Assembly: GCA_017543285.1 (NCBI GenBank)
Contig: JAFYGK010000027.1
Coordinates: 58,351-122,350 of the forward strand
Direction: 5' to 3'
DNA from: Clostridia bacterium
GTDB lineage: Bacteria; Bacillota; Clostridia; Oscillospirales; Acutalibacteraceae
DNA: 64,000 nucleotides
The notes beneath the pieces were generated by a model. It made no database searches. It was not told where the DNA came from and saw only the letters and a list, made by a program, of their open reading frames with translations. Numbering within the stretch: the first letter of the stretch is position 1; each line of letters begins with the position of its first letter. This document shows, piece after piece, positions 35,378 to 43,923 of the stretch. The translations under genes were made by a program, and so were the position numbers.

Positions 35378-35496
35378 GGTTAATCCTCCGGTTTTTAAAG
35401 AGTTGATATCGGGGATGCTGTCCCGGCAGAACCGGCAGTGATTACTCCCCTTGATGAAATCATCAGGCGGGAAGGTCTCCCGCCGAATATAATATT

Positions 35497-36726
35497 TTAC
35501 ACATTTTTGCCCGCCGCCGCGCCTGTTGCAAAGGCTATTTGCAGGTTATAGCCTCCTGTGTAAGCGTCCACGTCGATGACCTCTCCCGCGAAGTACAGGC
35601 CGGGCAGCTTCTTTGACTGCATGGTTTTTGGGTCGATTTCACGCACGCTCACACCGCCGGAGGTGATAATGGCCTCCTCGATCGGGCGAAATCCCGTTAC
35701 GCTTAGCGTCAGATTTTTTATGGCGTCAGCAATATCCTGTCGCTGTTTTTTTGTAATCTGGTTTATTACCGTGTCGCCGGCAACCTTTGATCTTCCGATT
35801 ATCACCGGTATTATGCTTTTGGGCAGCAGATCGCCCAATGAATTCTGCAGAAAGCTGTTGCGGTATTTTTCAAAATCGCGCAGTATACGCGCGTCCAGCT
35901 GCTGCATATCAAGCCCCGGCTTAAGATCAATGCTGATGGCGTATTGCTTTTTGCCTATGTCGCGCATATGTGAGCTTGCGCTTAGAATCAGCGGGCCGGA
36001 TACGCCGAAATGGGTGAACAGCATTTCGCCTAACTCGCTGAAAATCGTCTTGTCGCCGCATTTAACCGTGACGGTGACGTTTTTGAGGGAGAGCCCCTGA
36101 GCCTGTCTTATGTCGGCGTCGCTCGTAACGATCGGCACAAGCGACGGGGAAAGCTCTGTTATCGTATGTCCGGCCTGACGCGCCATCACATATCCGTCGC
36201 CGGTCGAGCCGGTCAGCGGATAGCTTTTGCCTCCGGTCGATACTATGACGGCGTCTGCTTTAATGCAGCCGCCGTTCTCGGTGGCAACGCCTTTAAGCTC
36301 TCCGTTTTCTATTGTCAGAGACACGGCCCTGCCCTTTAGTATCTTTGCTCCGCTTTTAAGGGCAAACCGCCTCAGCGCGTCAACTATATCGGCCGCCTTG
36401 TCCGATTGCGGGAAAACTCTGCGCCCGCGTTCGGTTTTAAGCGGCACTCCCAGCGATTCTATCAGCCGCATTGTATCATGCGGGGTAAAACCGTTTATCG
36501 ACGAATAAAGAAAGCGCGGATTTTTCGGCACGTTCTCCATAAATTCCTCGACCGTACAGTTGTTTGTCAGATTGCAGCGGCCTTTGCCCGTTATCATCAC
36601 CTTGCGCGCAACATTGTCATTGCGCTCCAGTATTGTGACGCTGAGTCCGCGCCGCGCGGCAAATCCCGCGGCGATAAGTCCGGCGGCTCCTCCGCCGACT
36701 ACCAGTATGTGTTTTGTGTTGTTCAT
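35497..36726 (-). CDS. HI0933/BaiN-family FAD-dependent oxidoreductase
   Basis: 409-residue flavoprotein of the HI0933/YhiN family. The N-terminal dinucleotide-binding motif is VVGGGAAGLIAAGFAARRG, followed by the diagnostic VMITGKGRCNLTNNC; VVSTGGKSYPLTGSTGDGY is in the middle, and the C-terminal FAD site is GLYFAGEVIDVDAYTGGYN. Some relatives (BaiN) are linked to bile-acid reduction, but most have no known substrate, so no specific reaction is assigned. It precedes cmk by about 120 bases. Confidence 0.9.
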   Translation of the reverse strand: MNNTKHILVVGGGAAGLIAAGFAARRGLSVTILERNDNVARKVMITGKGRCNLTNNCTVEEFMENVPKNPRFLYSSINGFTPHDTMRLIESLGVPLKTERGRRVFPQSDKAADIVDALRRFALKSGAKILKGRAVSLTIENGELKGVATENGGCIKADAVIVSTGGKSYPLTGSTGDGYVMARQAGHTITELSPSLVPIVTSDADIRQAQGLSLKNVTVTVKCGDKTIFSELGEMLFTHFGVSGPLILSASSHMRDIGKKQYAISIDLKPGLDMQQLDARILRDFEKYRNSFLQNSLGDLLPKSIIPVIIGRSKVAGDTVINQITKKQRQDIADAIKNLTLSVTGFRPIEEAIITSGGVSVREIDPKTMQSKKLPGLYFAGEVIDVDAYTGGYNLQIAFATGAAAGKNV

Positions 36727-36817
36727 AATGTTTGTCTGGTAAAGGTTTCGGCAGGAAGCAGGTCTTCCTTCCGAAAGGGTTTTCGCCGCCGGCGGCGACG
36801 CTTTTTTACGCTGTCGG

Positions 36818-38083
36818 TTATCTGTTTTTTATCTTATCCCTGTACGCTTTGGCAGCCTGCTCGGTTTTATTGTCCCCGAACTCATAGTAGACGGCGTCCT
36901 TTATTTCATCGGGCAGATATTGCTGCTCAACGTAGTGGTCAGGATAGTCGTGGGCGTATTTGTAAGTGAGACCCCTGCCCATCTTTTTTGCACCGCCATA
37001 ATGATTATCCTTCAGGTGCTGCGGCACATCGCCTGTTTTGCCCTTCTTTATATCTGCTATGGCCGCGTCTATCGCCATAATGCCGGAATTGGATTTCGGC
37101 GCGGTACAAAGCAGGATCACGGCGTCGGCAAGTGGTATTCTCGCTTCGGGCAGGCCGACCATCAGGGCGGCGTCTATGCACGATTTGATTATGGCTATTC
37201 CGTTGGGATAGGCAAGGCCCATATCCTCACAGGCGCAGACCATGAGCCTGCGGCATATGCTGGGCAGATCGCCGGCCAGAATAAGCTCGGCCAGATAGTG
37301 CAGCGCGGCGTTTTCGTCCGAGCCGCGCAGAGATTTCTGAAAGGCCGACAAAATATCATAATGCCGGTCGCCGTCGCGGTCATAGCGCATGGAGCTTCTT
37401 TGGGTCACCTGTTGCGCCGTGTCAAGCGTTATGACATAACGACCGTCAGCGGGCATTGTCGCCAGAAAGCACAGCTCTACGGCATTGACCGCCTTGCGCA
37501 CGTCGCCTCCGCAGGCGTATGCGATATAATCAACGATCTCGTCGCTGTAATCTATTTCGGCGTTCTTTTCATCGCGCAGAAACCCGAACGCTCGGACGAT
37601 CGCCGGCTTTGTCTCCTCGGCGGAGATCGGCTTGAACTCAAAGATAGTCGAGCGGCTCAGAATGGCGTTGTATATATAGAAATAAGGGTTTTCGGTGGTG
37701 GAAGCAATCAGCGTTATCTGACCGTTTTCGATGAACTCCAGAAGCGACTGCTGCTGCTTTTTATTGAGGTATTGTATCTCGTCCAGATACAAAAGCGCGC
37801 CGTTCAGGTTATCCATCATGTCCAGCTCGGAAATTATGGTCTTTATGTCCGAGGTGCCTGCCGTTGTGCCGTTGAGCTTATAAAGCCTTCGGTCGGTTTT
37901 GGCGGCGATTATGCGTGCCAGCGTTGTTTTGCCGATACCGGACGGACCGTAAAAAATCATGTTGGGGATCACGCCGGATGCTATGATGTTGCTCATGGCC
38001 ATGCCTTCGCCGAGAAGGTGCTTTTGCCCCACCATCTGAGAAATCTCTCTCGGACGCAATCTGTCGGCAAGCGGTATCTGCAT
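36818..38083 (-). CDS. rarA: Replication-associated recombination protein A
   Basis: 421-residue AAA+ ATPase of the RarA/MgsA/WRNIP1 family that acts at stalled forks. ADRLRPREISQMVGQKHLL is the N-terminal clamp-loader-like block. Walker A is GPSGIGKTT, followed by NGTTAGTSDI, Walker B LLYLDEIQYLNKKQQ and sensor 1 ASTTENPYF. The C-terminal tetramerisation domain carries SNSGIMAIDAA and DYPDHYVEQQYLP. SD GGAGGTGAA precedes the ATG. It has its own promoter. Confidence 0.95.
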   Translation of the reverse strand: MQIPLADRLRPREISQMVGQKHLLGEGMAMSNIIASGVIPNMIFYGPSGIGKTTLARIIAAKTDRRLYKLNGTTAGTSDIKTIISELDMMDNLNGALLYLDEIQYLNKKQQQSLLEFIENGQITLIASTTENPYFYIYNAILSRSTIFEFKPISAEETKPAIVRAFGFLRDEKNAEIDYSDEIVDYIAYACGGDVRKAVNAVELCFLATMPADGRYVITLDTAQQVTQRSSMRYDRDGDRHYDILSAFQKSLRGSDENAALHYLAELILAGDLPSICRRLMVCACEDMGLAYPNGIAIIKSCIDAALMVGLPEARIPLADAVILLCTAPKSNSGIMAIDAAIADIKKGKTGDVPQHLKDNHYGGAKKMGRGLTYKYAHDYPDHYVEQQYLPDEIKDAVYYEFGDNKTEQAAKAYRDKIKNR

Positions 38084-38134
38084 GATTTTTCACCTCCGTT
38101 TCGTCTGGTCAGATCTTAACAGGCGTTATATTTT

Positions 38135-38163
38135 ATTATACACGTTATGGAGTGTATTTGCAA
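38135..38163 (-). promoter_or_regulatory. Predicted promoter of rarA
   Basis: On the minus strand TTGCAA (38163-38158), a 17-base spacer and TATAAT (38140-38135). Confidence 0.6.
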
Positions 38164-38170
38164 ATCGTCA

Positions 38171-38207
38171 GAAAAAATAAGTTGTCAGCTAAGGCTGACA
38201 ACTTATT
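38171..38207 (-). terminator. Terminator after glyA
   Basis: A perfect 14-bp stem, AATAAGTTGTCAGC (38176-38189) / GCTGACAACTTATT (38194-38207), with a 4-base loop. On the minus strand it runs into TTATTTTTT. Confidence 0.9.
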
Positions 38208-38283
38208 ATAAGCAAATCCTCCGATTGCCGGATCTTATATGAATCTATGCCGCGTAGCTGCGTCTGTTATACGGTAAGGCGTA

Positions 38284-39537
38284 TTATTCGTACAGCTTAA
38301 CCTTTTCGCAGAGGCCAGTGACTCCCTCGCGGATGGCGTCCGCGCTGTTTTCAAAGTCAAACGCAGCCTTTGCGATAAAGCCCGCGATCTCGGTCATGTC
38401 GTCCTCTTTGAAGCCTCTGGATGTGGCTGCAGGGGTACCGATTCTGATACCGCTTGTTACAAAGGGGCTGAGCGGCTCGTTCGGAATGGTATTCTTGTTG
38501 ACTGTAATGAAAACCTCGTCAAGCCTGTGCTCCAGCTCCTTGCCTGTGACGCCGGTATCTCTGAGATCGACCAGCATAAGGTGGTTGTCGGTGCCGCCCG
38601 AAACCAGCTTCATGCCGTTTGCGACAAGTCCGTCGGCAAGAGCACTTGCGTTGTTGACCACCTGCTGCTGGTATGCCTTGAACTGGGGCGTAAGAGCTTC
38701 GCCGAGGCAAACCGCCTTTGCCGCGATGACGTGCATAAGAGGTCCTCCCTGTACGCCCGGGAAAATGGCTTTGTCGATCTGCTTTGCGAACTGCTCTTTG
38801 CAGAGTATCATGCCGCCTCTCGGACCTCTGAGGGTCTTGTGCGTTGTGGTTGTCACGATGTCGGCATAGGGTACGGGAGACGGATGAAGTCCCGCCGCAA
38901 CAAGGCCTGCAATGTGCGCCATATCAACCATGAAAAGCGCTCCGACAGACTTGGCTATCTCGCTTATTCTCTCAAAATCTATTATTCTCGGATATGCGGA
39001 CGCACCTGCGACGATCAGCTTCGGAGAAACTTCCTTTGCCGTCTGCTCCAGCTTGTCGTAATCTATTCTGTGCGTAACGTCGTCCACTCCGTAGGATACA
39101 AAATTGTAGTACTTGCCGGAAATATTGACGGGCGATCCGTGTGTAAGATGGCCGCCGTGGGCAAGGCTCATGCCAAGTACTGTGTCGCCCGGGTTGAGCA
39201 GGGCAAAATAAACGGCTTCGTTTGCGTTCGCGCCCGAATGGGGCTGTACGTTGGCGTGATCAGCGCCGAAAAGCTTCTTGGCTCTTTCTCTCGCGAGGTC
39301 CTCCACGACATCAACGCACTGGCATCCGCCGTAGTAACGCTTGCCCGGATAGCCCTCCGCGTATTTATTTGTGAGAACGCTTCCCATAGCTGCCATAACA
39401 GCAGGAGAGACAAAATTCTCGGAGGCGATAAGCTCAATGTTTCTGCGCTGTCTTTTGAGCTCGTCCTGCATTGCCTGTCCGACCTCTTTATCGAACTGTG
39501 TGACAAATCCGATGGTATCCATCATTTCGTTGAACAA
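38284..39537 (-). CDS. glyA: Serine hydroxymethyltransferase
   Basis: PLP enzyme interconverting serine and glycine with one-carbon transfer to tetrahydrofolate. [11 protein letters not shown] (N-terminus), YPGKRYYGG, the PLP-lysine block [16 protein letters not shown] and the C-terminal [15 protein letters not shown] are diagnostic. Start choice: an in-frame ATG at 39549 directly touches the SD AAAGGA (39554-39549) and is unusable, so the TTG at 39537 (11 bases downstream of the SD) is preferred. An ATG at 39525 is the other option. Length is about 417 residues, normal for GlyA. Confidence 0.96.
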   Translation of the reverse strand: MFNEMMDTIGFVTQFDKEVGQAMQDELKRQRRNIELIASENFVSPAVMAAMGSVLTNKYAEGYPGKRYYGGCQCVDVVEDLARERAKKLFGADHANVQPHSGANANEAVYFALLNPGDTVLGMSLAHGGHLTHGSPVNISGKYYNFVSYGVDDVTHRIDYDKLEQTAKEVSPKLIVAGASAYPRIIDFERISEIAKSVGALFMVDMAHIAGLVAAGLHPSPVPYADIVTTTTHKTLRGPRGGMILCKEQFAKQIDKAIFPGVQGGPLMHVIAAKAVCLGEALTPQFKAYQQQVVNNASALADGLVANGMKLVSGGTDNHLMLVDLRDTGVTGKELEHRLDEVFITVNKNTIPNEPLSPFVTSGIRIGTPAATSRGFKEDDMTEIAGFIAKAAFDFENSADAIREGVTGLCEKVKLYE

Positions 39538-39629
39538 ATTAATGCACATCCTTTGATATTTAATATATATAAAGCTGTTGTTAACCGTTTCCGTGCCGCA
39601 TACTTCCCAATATAAGCAAGCATATTTTT

Positions 39630-39658
39630 ATTATACATTATATTGTGAAAAAATGCAA
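39630..39658 (-). promoter_or_regulatory. Predicted promoter of glyA
   Basis: On the minus strand TTGCAT (39658-39653), a 17-base spacer and TATAAT (39635-39630). Confidence 0.65.
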
Positions 39659-39747
39659 TGATTTGTCGGGAAAACATTGTATTTAAATCCGCCTTGCTTC
39701 TCCGCATTTATTCAGCGTTAAAGAGCTAAGGAGACGCGCAAAGCTGC

Positions 39748-39776
39748 TTGACATTATGTATCATAAATACTATACT
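39748..39776 (+). promoter_or_regulatory. Sigma-A promoter of the BspA-type LRR gene
   Basis: TTGACA (39748-39753), a 17-base spacer and TATACT (39771-39776), nearly full consensus. Confidence 0.85.
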
Positions 39777-39873
39777 GAAATTATAAGAAAAGGATTATAC
39801 GATATGTGGTACATAATGTAAAAATCTCATTCATTTCGGTATATCGGTTTAATGTTGAAAGGAAGTTTTATTT

Positions 39874-41979
39874 ATGAAAAACTCAGGATTAAGAAGAATT
39901 ATCGCTCTGCTTGTCGCGGTCATTCTCGTCGCCTCAATGGCGGCGGTCGCGCCTGCCGCGGGAGCAGAGGTAAGCGGCCAGTTCAGATACGAAACCCTCG
40001 CTGACGGAACGATCCGCGTGACCGGATACGCCGGTGAGGCTTCCGAGGTGACGATCCCCGCAAAAATCAACGGAAAACCTGTCACGGCGATCGCCGACCG
40101 GATGTTTTATGATTTGCTTGTCACAATAACCAAGATCGTACTCCCTGACAGCATAACTACTATCGGCAAACGTGCTTTCAGCAACTGCGTAGATCTCGAA
40201 AGCATCAACATCCCAGACGGCGTGACTACTATCGGCGAGTTCGCGTTCAATGAATGCATGTCACTTAAAAGCATCGTTCTTCCCGACAGCGTGACGACCG
40301 TCGGCAAAGAAGCCTTCGCATTATGCTCCCGTCTCGAGAGCGTCAGAATGCCGTCAGACTTAAAGATAATTCCCGAAGATATGTTTGTCGGCTGCTATAA
40401 GCTCAATAACGTCAGCATTCCTGGCGGCGTTACAAGCATCGGAGACGGCGCGTTTGCCAACTGCAGCAGTCTCGAAAGCGTAACGATCCCCGCCGGAGTC
40501 ACCGCCATAAACGGCACCGCCTTCCTTAACTGCAAATCGCTGAAAACCGTCAACATTCTCGGAAACGTCAAAAGCATAGGAAGGTATGCGTTTTTCGGCT
40601 GCAATAGCCTTGAGAATTTCAGCATACCGGGCACGGTCAAAACCATCGACGAGTATGCGTTTTCCGGCTGCGCATGCTTCAAGGACGTCGATATGCCCGA
40701 AAGCGTAACGAGCATCGGCGCCTCCGCGTTCAGCGGTACCAGTATTGAGTCGGTCTCCATTCACGCAGGAGCTGTAAGTATCGGAGCGCACGCGTTCAGA
40801 GGCTGTCCCAATCTTGCGGAAATAACCGTCGATGACGATAATCCCAACTACAGCTCGCTTGACGGAGTACTTTACAACAAGGACCGCACCGTGCTGATGC
40901 AGTACCCCGGAGGAAAGGCCAGTGCCGAATTTACCGTTCCGGACACGGTAAATACCCTTGACAACTACTCCTTCGCAAGTATCTCAAATCCTTCCCGTGT
41001 AGTAATTCCCGATAACGTGACCGTAATCGGACAGTATGCTTTCTATTATAATGCAGGGGTTAAAAGCGTATCTCTGCCGACCGGCCTGACCGAAATCCGG
41101 CAATACCAGTTCTACAACTGCACGAACCTTTCCGATATCAACATACCGGACGGCGTTGCAGTTATCGGATCATACGCGTTCAACAAATGCGCATTTCCGA
41201 GGATCGTCATTCCCGATAGCGTAACGAGCATAAAGAGAGCCGCCTTCTCCGCCTGTCCTGACTTAGGAAAGGTCTATTTCCTCGGCTCGCCGGAGCAATG
41301 GCAGGATCTCGTTGAAAACGGCATCGAAGCCGGCAACGAATACCTCCTTAACGCCGCGATCGTTTTCGGCGGCACGACGGGAGAGACAGAATACAGCGTC
41401 GTCAATCCTCCGTCAGCAGGCGCGAACGAGAACTTTGTCGTGAAGATCACAATCCCGGCAGGCGCGTCCAAGATAGGCATTTTGAGCGAAAACGGCAAGT
41501 GGATGGGCAAGAAGTCCCAGGGCTGCGTCAGTAACGGCGATGGCAGCGATACATGGATGATAGCCATGTCAGTCGGCAGCAAGGGTCAGCGCACCTTCGG
41601 CATATACGCCGATTACGGCGAGGGCCTTGCCGACACGGGATTGAGGGTCAATATTTCCATAGTCAGGAGATCGGTGAATCCGCTCGAGCCGTCTGCAGCC
41701 GCAGGTGCCATAACTGCCGACGTTGCCGGAAAGGTAAACGCTCCGTTCACCTTCACCGTCGTTACCGACACTAACGTTGAAAAGGTCGGCCTGTTCAACG
41801 AGAAGGGCTCGGGCATATCTAAAAAGCAGGTGTCAAAAACCGTAAACGGCGGCGCGATTACATGGGTGTTCACCGCCTCGGTCGGCTCCTCCGGCAGCCG
41901 CACCTTCTGCGTCAAAACGCAGGGCTCCGACAAGGTATGGCAGGAGCTCGGCAGCTTTACCATAAAAATCACCAAATAA
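39874..41979 (+). CDS. BspA-type leucine-rich-repeat exported protein
   Basis: 701-residue secreted protein. A signal peptide ends near residues 28-31 (APAAGAE). Residues about 35-485 hold some 17-18 LRR_5/BspA repeats of about 23 residues, of the form IPDGVTTIGEFAFNECMSL. Two C-terminal beta-rich modules follow (about residues 505-600 and 605-701), each opening with a Pro/Gly segment and containing an SVGSxGxRTF motif. No LPXTG, lipobox, SLH or membrane anchor is visible, so it is probably released or held by the C-terminal modules. BspA proteins mediate adhesion. SD AAAGGAAG precedes the ATG. Confidence 0.9.
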   Translation: MKNSGLRRIIALLVAVILVASMAAVAPAAGAEVSGQFRYETLADGTIRVTGYAGEASEVTIPAKINGKPVTAIADRMFYDLLVTITKIVLPDSITTIGKRAFSNCVDLESINIPDGVTTIGEFAFNECMSLKSIVLPDSVTTVGKEAFALCSRLESVRMPSDLKIIPEDMFVGCYKLNNVSIPGGVTSIGDGAFANCSSLESVTIPAGVTAINGTAFLNCKSLKTVNILGNVKSIGRYAFFGCNSLENFSIPGTVKTIDEYAFSGCACFKDVDMPESVTSIGASAFSGTSIESVSIHAGAVSIGAHAFRGCPNLAEITVDDDNPNYSSLDGVLYNKDRTVLMQYPGGKASAEFTVPDTVNTLDNYSFASISNPSRVVIPDNVTVIGQYAFYYNAGVKSVSLPTGLTEIRQYQFYNCTNLSDINIPDGVAVIGSYAFNKCAFPRIVIPDSVTSIKRAAFSACPDLGKVYFLGSPEQWQDLVENGIEAGNEYLLNAAIVFGGTTGETEYSVVNPPSAGANENFVVKITIPAGASKIGILSENGKWMGKKSQGCVSNGDGSDTWMIAMSVGSKGQRTFGIYADYGEGLADTGLRVNISIVRRSVNPLEPSAAAGAITADVAGKVNAPFTFTVVTDTNVEKVGLFNEKGSGISKKQVSKTVNGGAITWVFTASVGSSGSRTFCVKTQGSDKVWQELGSFTIKITK

Positions 41980-41998
41980 ATCATCACCGAAAATATTA

Positions 41999-42034
41999 AC
42001 AGCCCCTTCATTTTTTGCAAAGGGGCTGTTTTTT
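41999..42034. terminator. Terminator after the BspA-type LRR gene
   Basis: AACAGCCCCTT / AAGGGGCTGTT with a T-rich loop, followed by TTTTT on the plus strand. It also lies just beyond the stop of the convergent lipoprotein gene. Confidence 0.88.
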
Positions 42035-42043
42035 ATATGGCGA

Positions 42044-43318
42044 TTATCCCACAAATACGAAGCTTCTGCCGTCGGCGTATTTTTCCCACGGCGATTCATT
42101 ATAGTCCGCCTTTTTCTCAAGCGCCGCCTTTCTCACCGACAAAGTGTGTTCCGGCGAATAATCATAAAGAACATACAATGTGGAAATGCGGGAATCGTAG
42201 CGGTAGCGACAATATACCTCTCCCGAATCCGCGTCGGGTTCAAATCCGGTATATACTCCCTCAAAACCGATGATTCTGTCAGCCTCGCTTTTCTCCATGC
42301 CGGCATAAAGCATGTCCGCAATATATGAGCGTATCTCATTTTTCATCGTACCGTCGGATAATTCATAATCAAGTGCAGACCGGCAGACAAGTCCGGGCGC
42401 TCCGACCGCTTTCGCGGCGTCCGAACCGTCCTTTGCAAAGAAAAATTTTGCCGAAAGATCGTTTTTCTCCGCCGTTTTGGCGAAGAAATCGTCGGTCTGC
42501 TCTCCGTCGGACGTCCTTCCAACGAGCCTCTCGACATCGGAAACGGACGCGCCGTAGTTAATCGAGCAAAAACCGTCGTAAAAGTCGGACGTCCCTTCGC
42601 CGGAAAGGAGCTTTTTCACCGGTACCGCGCCGATCTTTGACTCATGGATTATCTGCGGCATTATCTGCCGATCCGGGTCTTCAATTTCGTCCGGCAGAGC
42701 GATTTCTCCCTTTTTGCAGAGCTGACAGCTAACTGCGGCTCCGCCGCACACAAGCGCGGAAAACTGCATATCCTGTTTGTTTTCCCAGACATATAAATCG
42801 TAAATCTCACCGCTGTATGCGTTTTCGTCATAAGCCTGGTAGGACAGTATGTTGAGCCCCATTCCGAGCAGCTGCTCTATTTCGACAATGCTTCTGCCCT
42901 CTTTTATTCCCTGAGCCTTTTTTTCGGTAAAATCGCTCTGCAGTATTTTATCCGCCATTATCTGTTTTTTGGTCACCACATCGTTTTTGTCGGCAAAAAC
43001 GCGGAGAGAAAGGCCGGTTCCCCCGATCGGATATGTGACGGTGTAGTCGCTGTATCCCGCGTTCAGCCCGGTTATGTACTGCGTGCTTTCCGAATGCTCT
43101 CCCAAAAAACCGAGCTCATCGACCGAACAGGGGATCAGCACCGACTGCATGGCGTCGTTTGCGGCGGCAACGCTTTCGTCCGCGGCGGGCGCTTCGGACA
43201 AAACGGATGCTCCCGGTCTGTGCGAATCTGAGTATTCCTTCAAATGTTCGCACGAGACGAACAAAACGCAAAGTATTAAGGCGGTCAGAACCGCGGAAAA
43301 TCTTTTCATTGTCATCAC
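42044..43318 (-). CDS. Lipoprotein of unknown function with repeated SmpA/BLIP-like motifs
   Basis: About 424 residues. The signal peptide ends in the lipobox FVSC (Cys23 from the first ATG). I do not recognise the family. Three segments share the pattern acidic-x-x-[VA]-[ED]-[RQ]-[LI]-[LVI]-G followed by a Tyr-rich strand: EIEQLLGMG, SVSDVERLVGR and SEADRIIGFEG. These resemble the helix-turn at the start of SmpA/BLIP-fold modules, which bind proteins; this is only a suggestion. ATGs at 43318, 43315 and 43309 are all possible. It is convergent with the LRR gene. Confidence 0.7.
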   Translation of the reverse strand: MMTMKRFSAVLTALILCVLFVSCEHLKEYSDSHRPGASVLSEAPAADESVAAANDAMQSVLIPCSVDELGFLGEHSESTQYITGLNAGYSDYTVTYPIGGTGLSLRVFADKNDVVTKKQIMADKILQSDFTEKKAQGIKEGRSIVEIEQLLGMGLNILSYQAYDENAYSGEIYDLYVWENKQDMQFSALVCGGAAVSCQLCKKGEIALPDEIEDPDRQIMPQIIHESKIGAVPVKKLLSGEGTSDFYDGFCSINYGASVSDVERLVGRTSDGEQTDDFFAKTAEKNDLSAKFFFAKDGSDAAKAVGAPGLVCRSALDYELSDGTMKNEIRSYIADMLYAGMEKSEADRIIGFEGVYTGFEPDADSGEVYCRYRYDSRISTLYVLYDYSPEHTLSVRKAALEKKADYNESPWEKYADGRSFVFVG

Positions 43319-43340
43319 CGTTTGCCTGTGTTTTCTATAA

Positions 43341-43369
43341 ATTATATATCAATTCCTCTTTCAAGTAAA
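43341..43369 (-). promoter_or_regulatory. Possible promoter of the unknown lipoprotein gene
   Basis: On the minus strand TTTACT (43369-43364), a 17-base spacer and TATAAT (43346-43341), close to the start codon. Confidence 0.5.
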
Positions 43370-43459
43370 CAGGGCCGCGCGGGATACGCAAAAAAACAAG
43401 CTTTTTTGCAGAGCCGCAGCTTACTGAAAAAACGCCGGAGCGCCGCTGTTTCGCAACAA

Positions 43460-43489
43460 AACAGCCCTCCGATTTTTTGGAGGGCTGTT
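43460..43489 (-). terminator. Terminator after rpsU
   Basis: A perfect 11-bp stem, AACAGCCCTCC (43460-43470) / GGAGGGCTGTT (43479-43489). On the minus strand it is followed by TTTTGTTG. Confidence 0.85.
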
Positions 43490-43562
43490 ATTGCTAAATC
43501 AATATTGCATTTTTTGCGCCGACTGCCAAATTGCCGCGGCGCATTTCGCCAAACTCGGCTGA

Positions 43563-43739
43563 TCAGCGGAACTTGCGCTTGCGGGCCGCTTCAGCCTTCT
43601 TCTTGCGCTTTACGGAGGGCTTTTCATAAGCTTCTCTCTTGCGCACTTCGGCGATAACGCTGTCTCTCTGGCACTGTCTCTTGAAGCGTCTGAGAGCGCT
43701 GTCTAAAGATTCATTTTCTTTGACTCTTACTTCCGGCAT
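43563..43739 (-). CDS. rpsU: 30S ribosomal protein S21
   Basis: 58-residue basic ribosomal protein. It begins [20 protein letters not shown], followed by [20 protein letters not shown] and a Lys/Arg-rich tail, all typical of S21, which joins the 30S platform and helps translation initiation. A purine-rich GGAGGGAGGG-type SD lies upstream. It has its own promoter and a leader of about 80 bases containing a hairpin. In other Firmicutes it often lies by yqeY; here it follows leuS. Confidence 0.96.
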   Translation of the reverse strand: MPEVRVKENESLDSALRRFKRQCQRDSVIAEVRKREAYEKPSVKRKKKAEAARKRKFR

Positions 43740-43790
43740 TTACTAAATTCCCTCCCTCCGCCTAATCCGACAGGGGTTGTTTTCGTTAGA

Positions 43791-43820
43791 TACACCGCAG
43801 TCTGAATTCACAGCGGTGTA
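43791..43820 (-). other. Hairpin in the rpsU leader
   Basis: TACACCGC (43791-43798) / GCGGTGTA (43813-43820), an 8-bp stem with a 14-base loop. It lies between the rpsU promoter and SD, a possible leader control element. Confidence 0.4.
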
Positions 43821-43826
43821 CAATAG

Positions 43827-43856
43827 ATTATATAATATTTGCATGCCTTCTGTCAA
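43827..43856 (-). promoter_or_regulatory. Promoter of rpsU
   Basis: On the minus strand TTGACA (43856-43851), an 18-base spacer and TATAAT (43832-43827). Confidence 0.8.
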
Positions 43857-43923
43857 GTACCTTTGGGATATATCTTTATTAAAATATTATTACCAAGAAT
43901 TTATCCCTCTCATACCGACAGAT

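Larger units (their letters stand above)
39538..39873. other. Intergenic region between divergent glyA and LRR protein genes
   Basis: 336 bases without a gene. It holds the glyA promoter, the LRR-protein promoter and the roughly 95-base leader of the latter; nothing else is recognised. Confidence 0.5.

Noticed and set aside
36780..36817. GC-rich palindrome between rarA and the HI0933-type gene as a terminator
   Set aside because: The T-run lies on the plus-strand side, while both genes are on the minus strand, so it does not fit as their terminator.
36920..38119. Plus-strand open frame of about 400 codons opposite rarA
   Set aside because: Antisense shadow of a clear AAA+ ATPase gene; no recognisable protein. 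The same applies to long frames opposite ispH-rpsA (32244-33236), glyA (38527-39615) and leuS (43777-44829).
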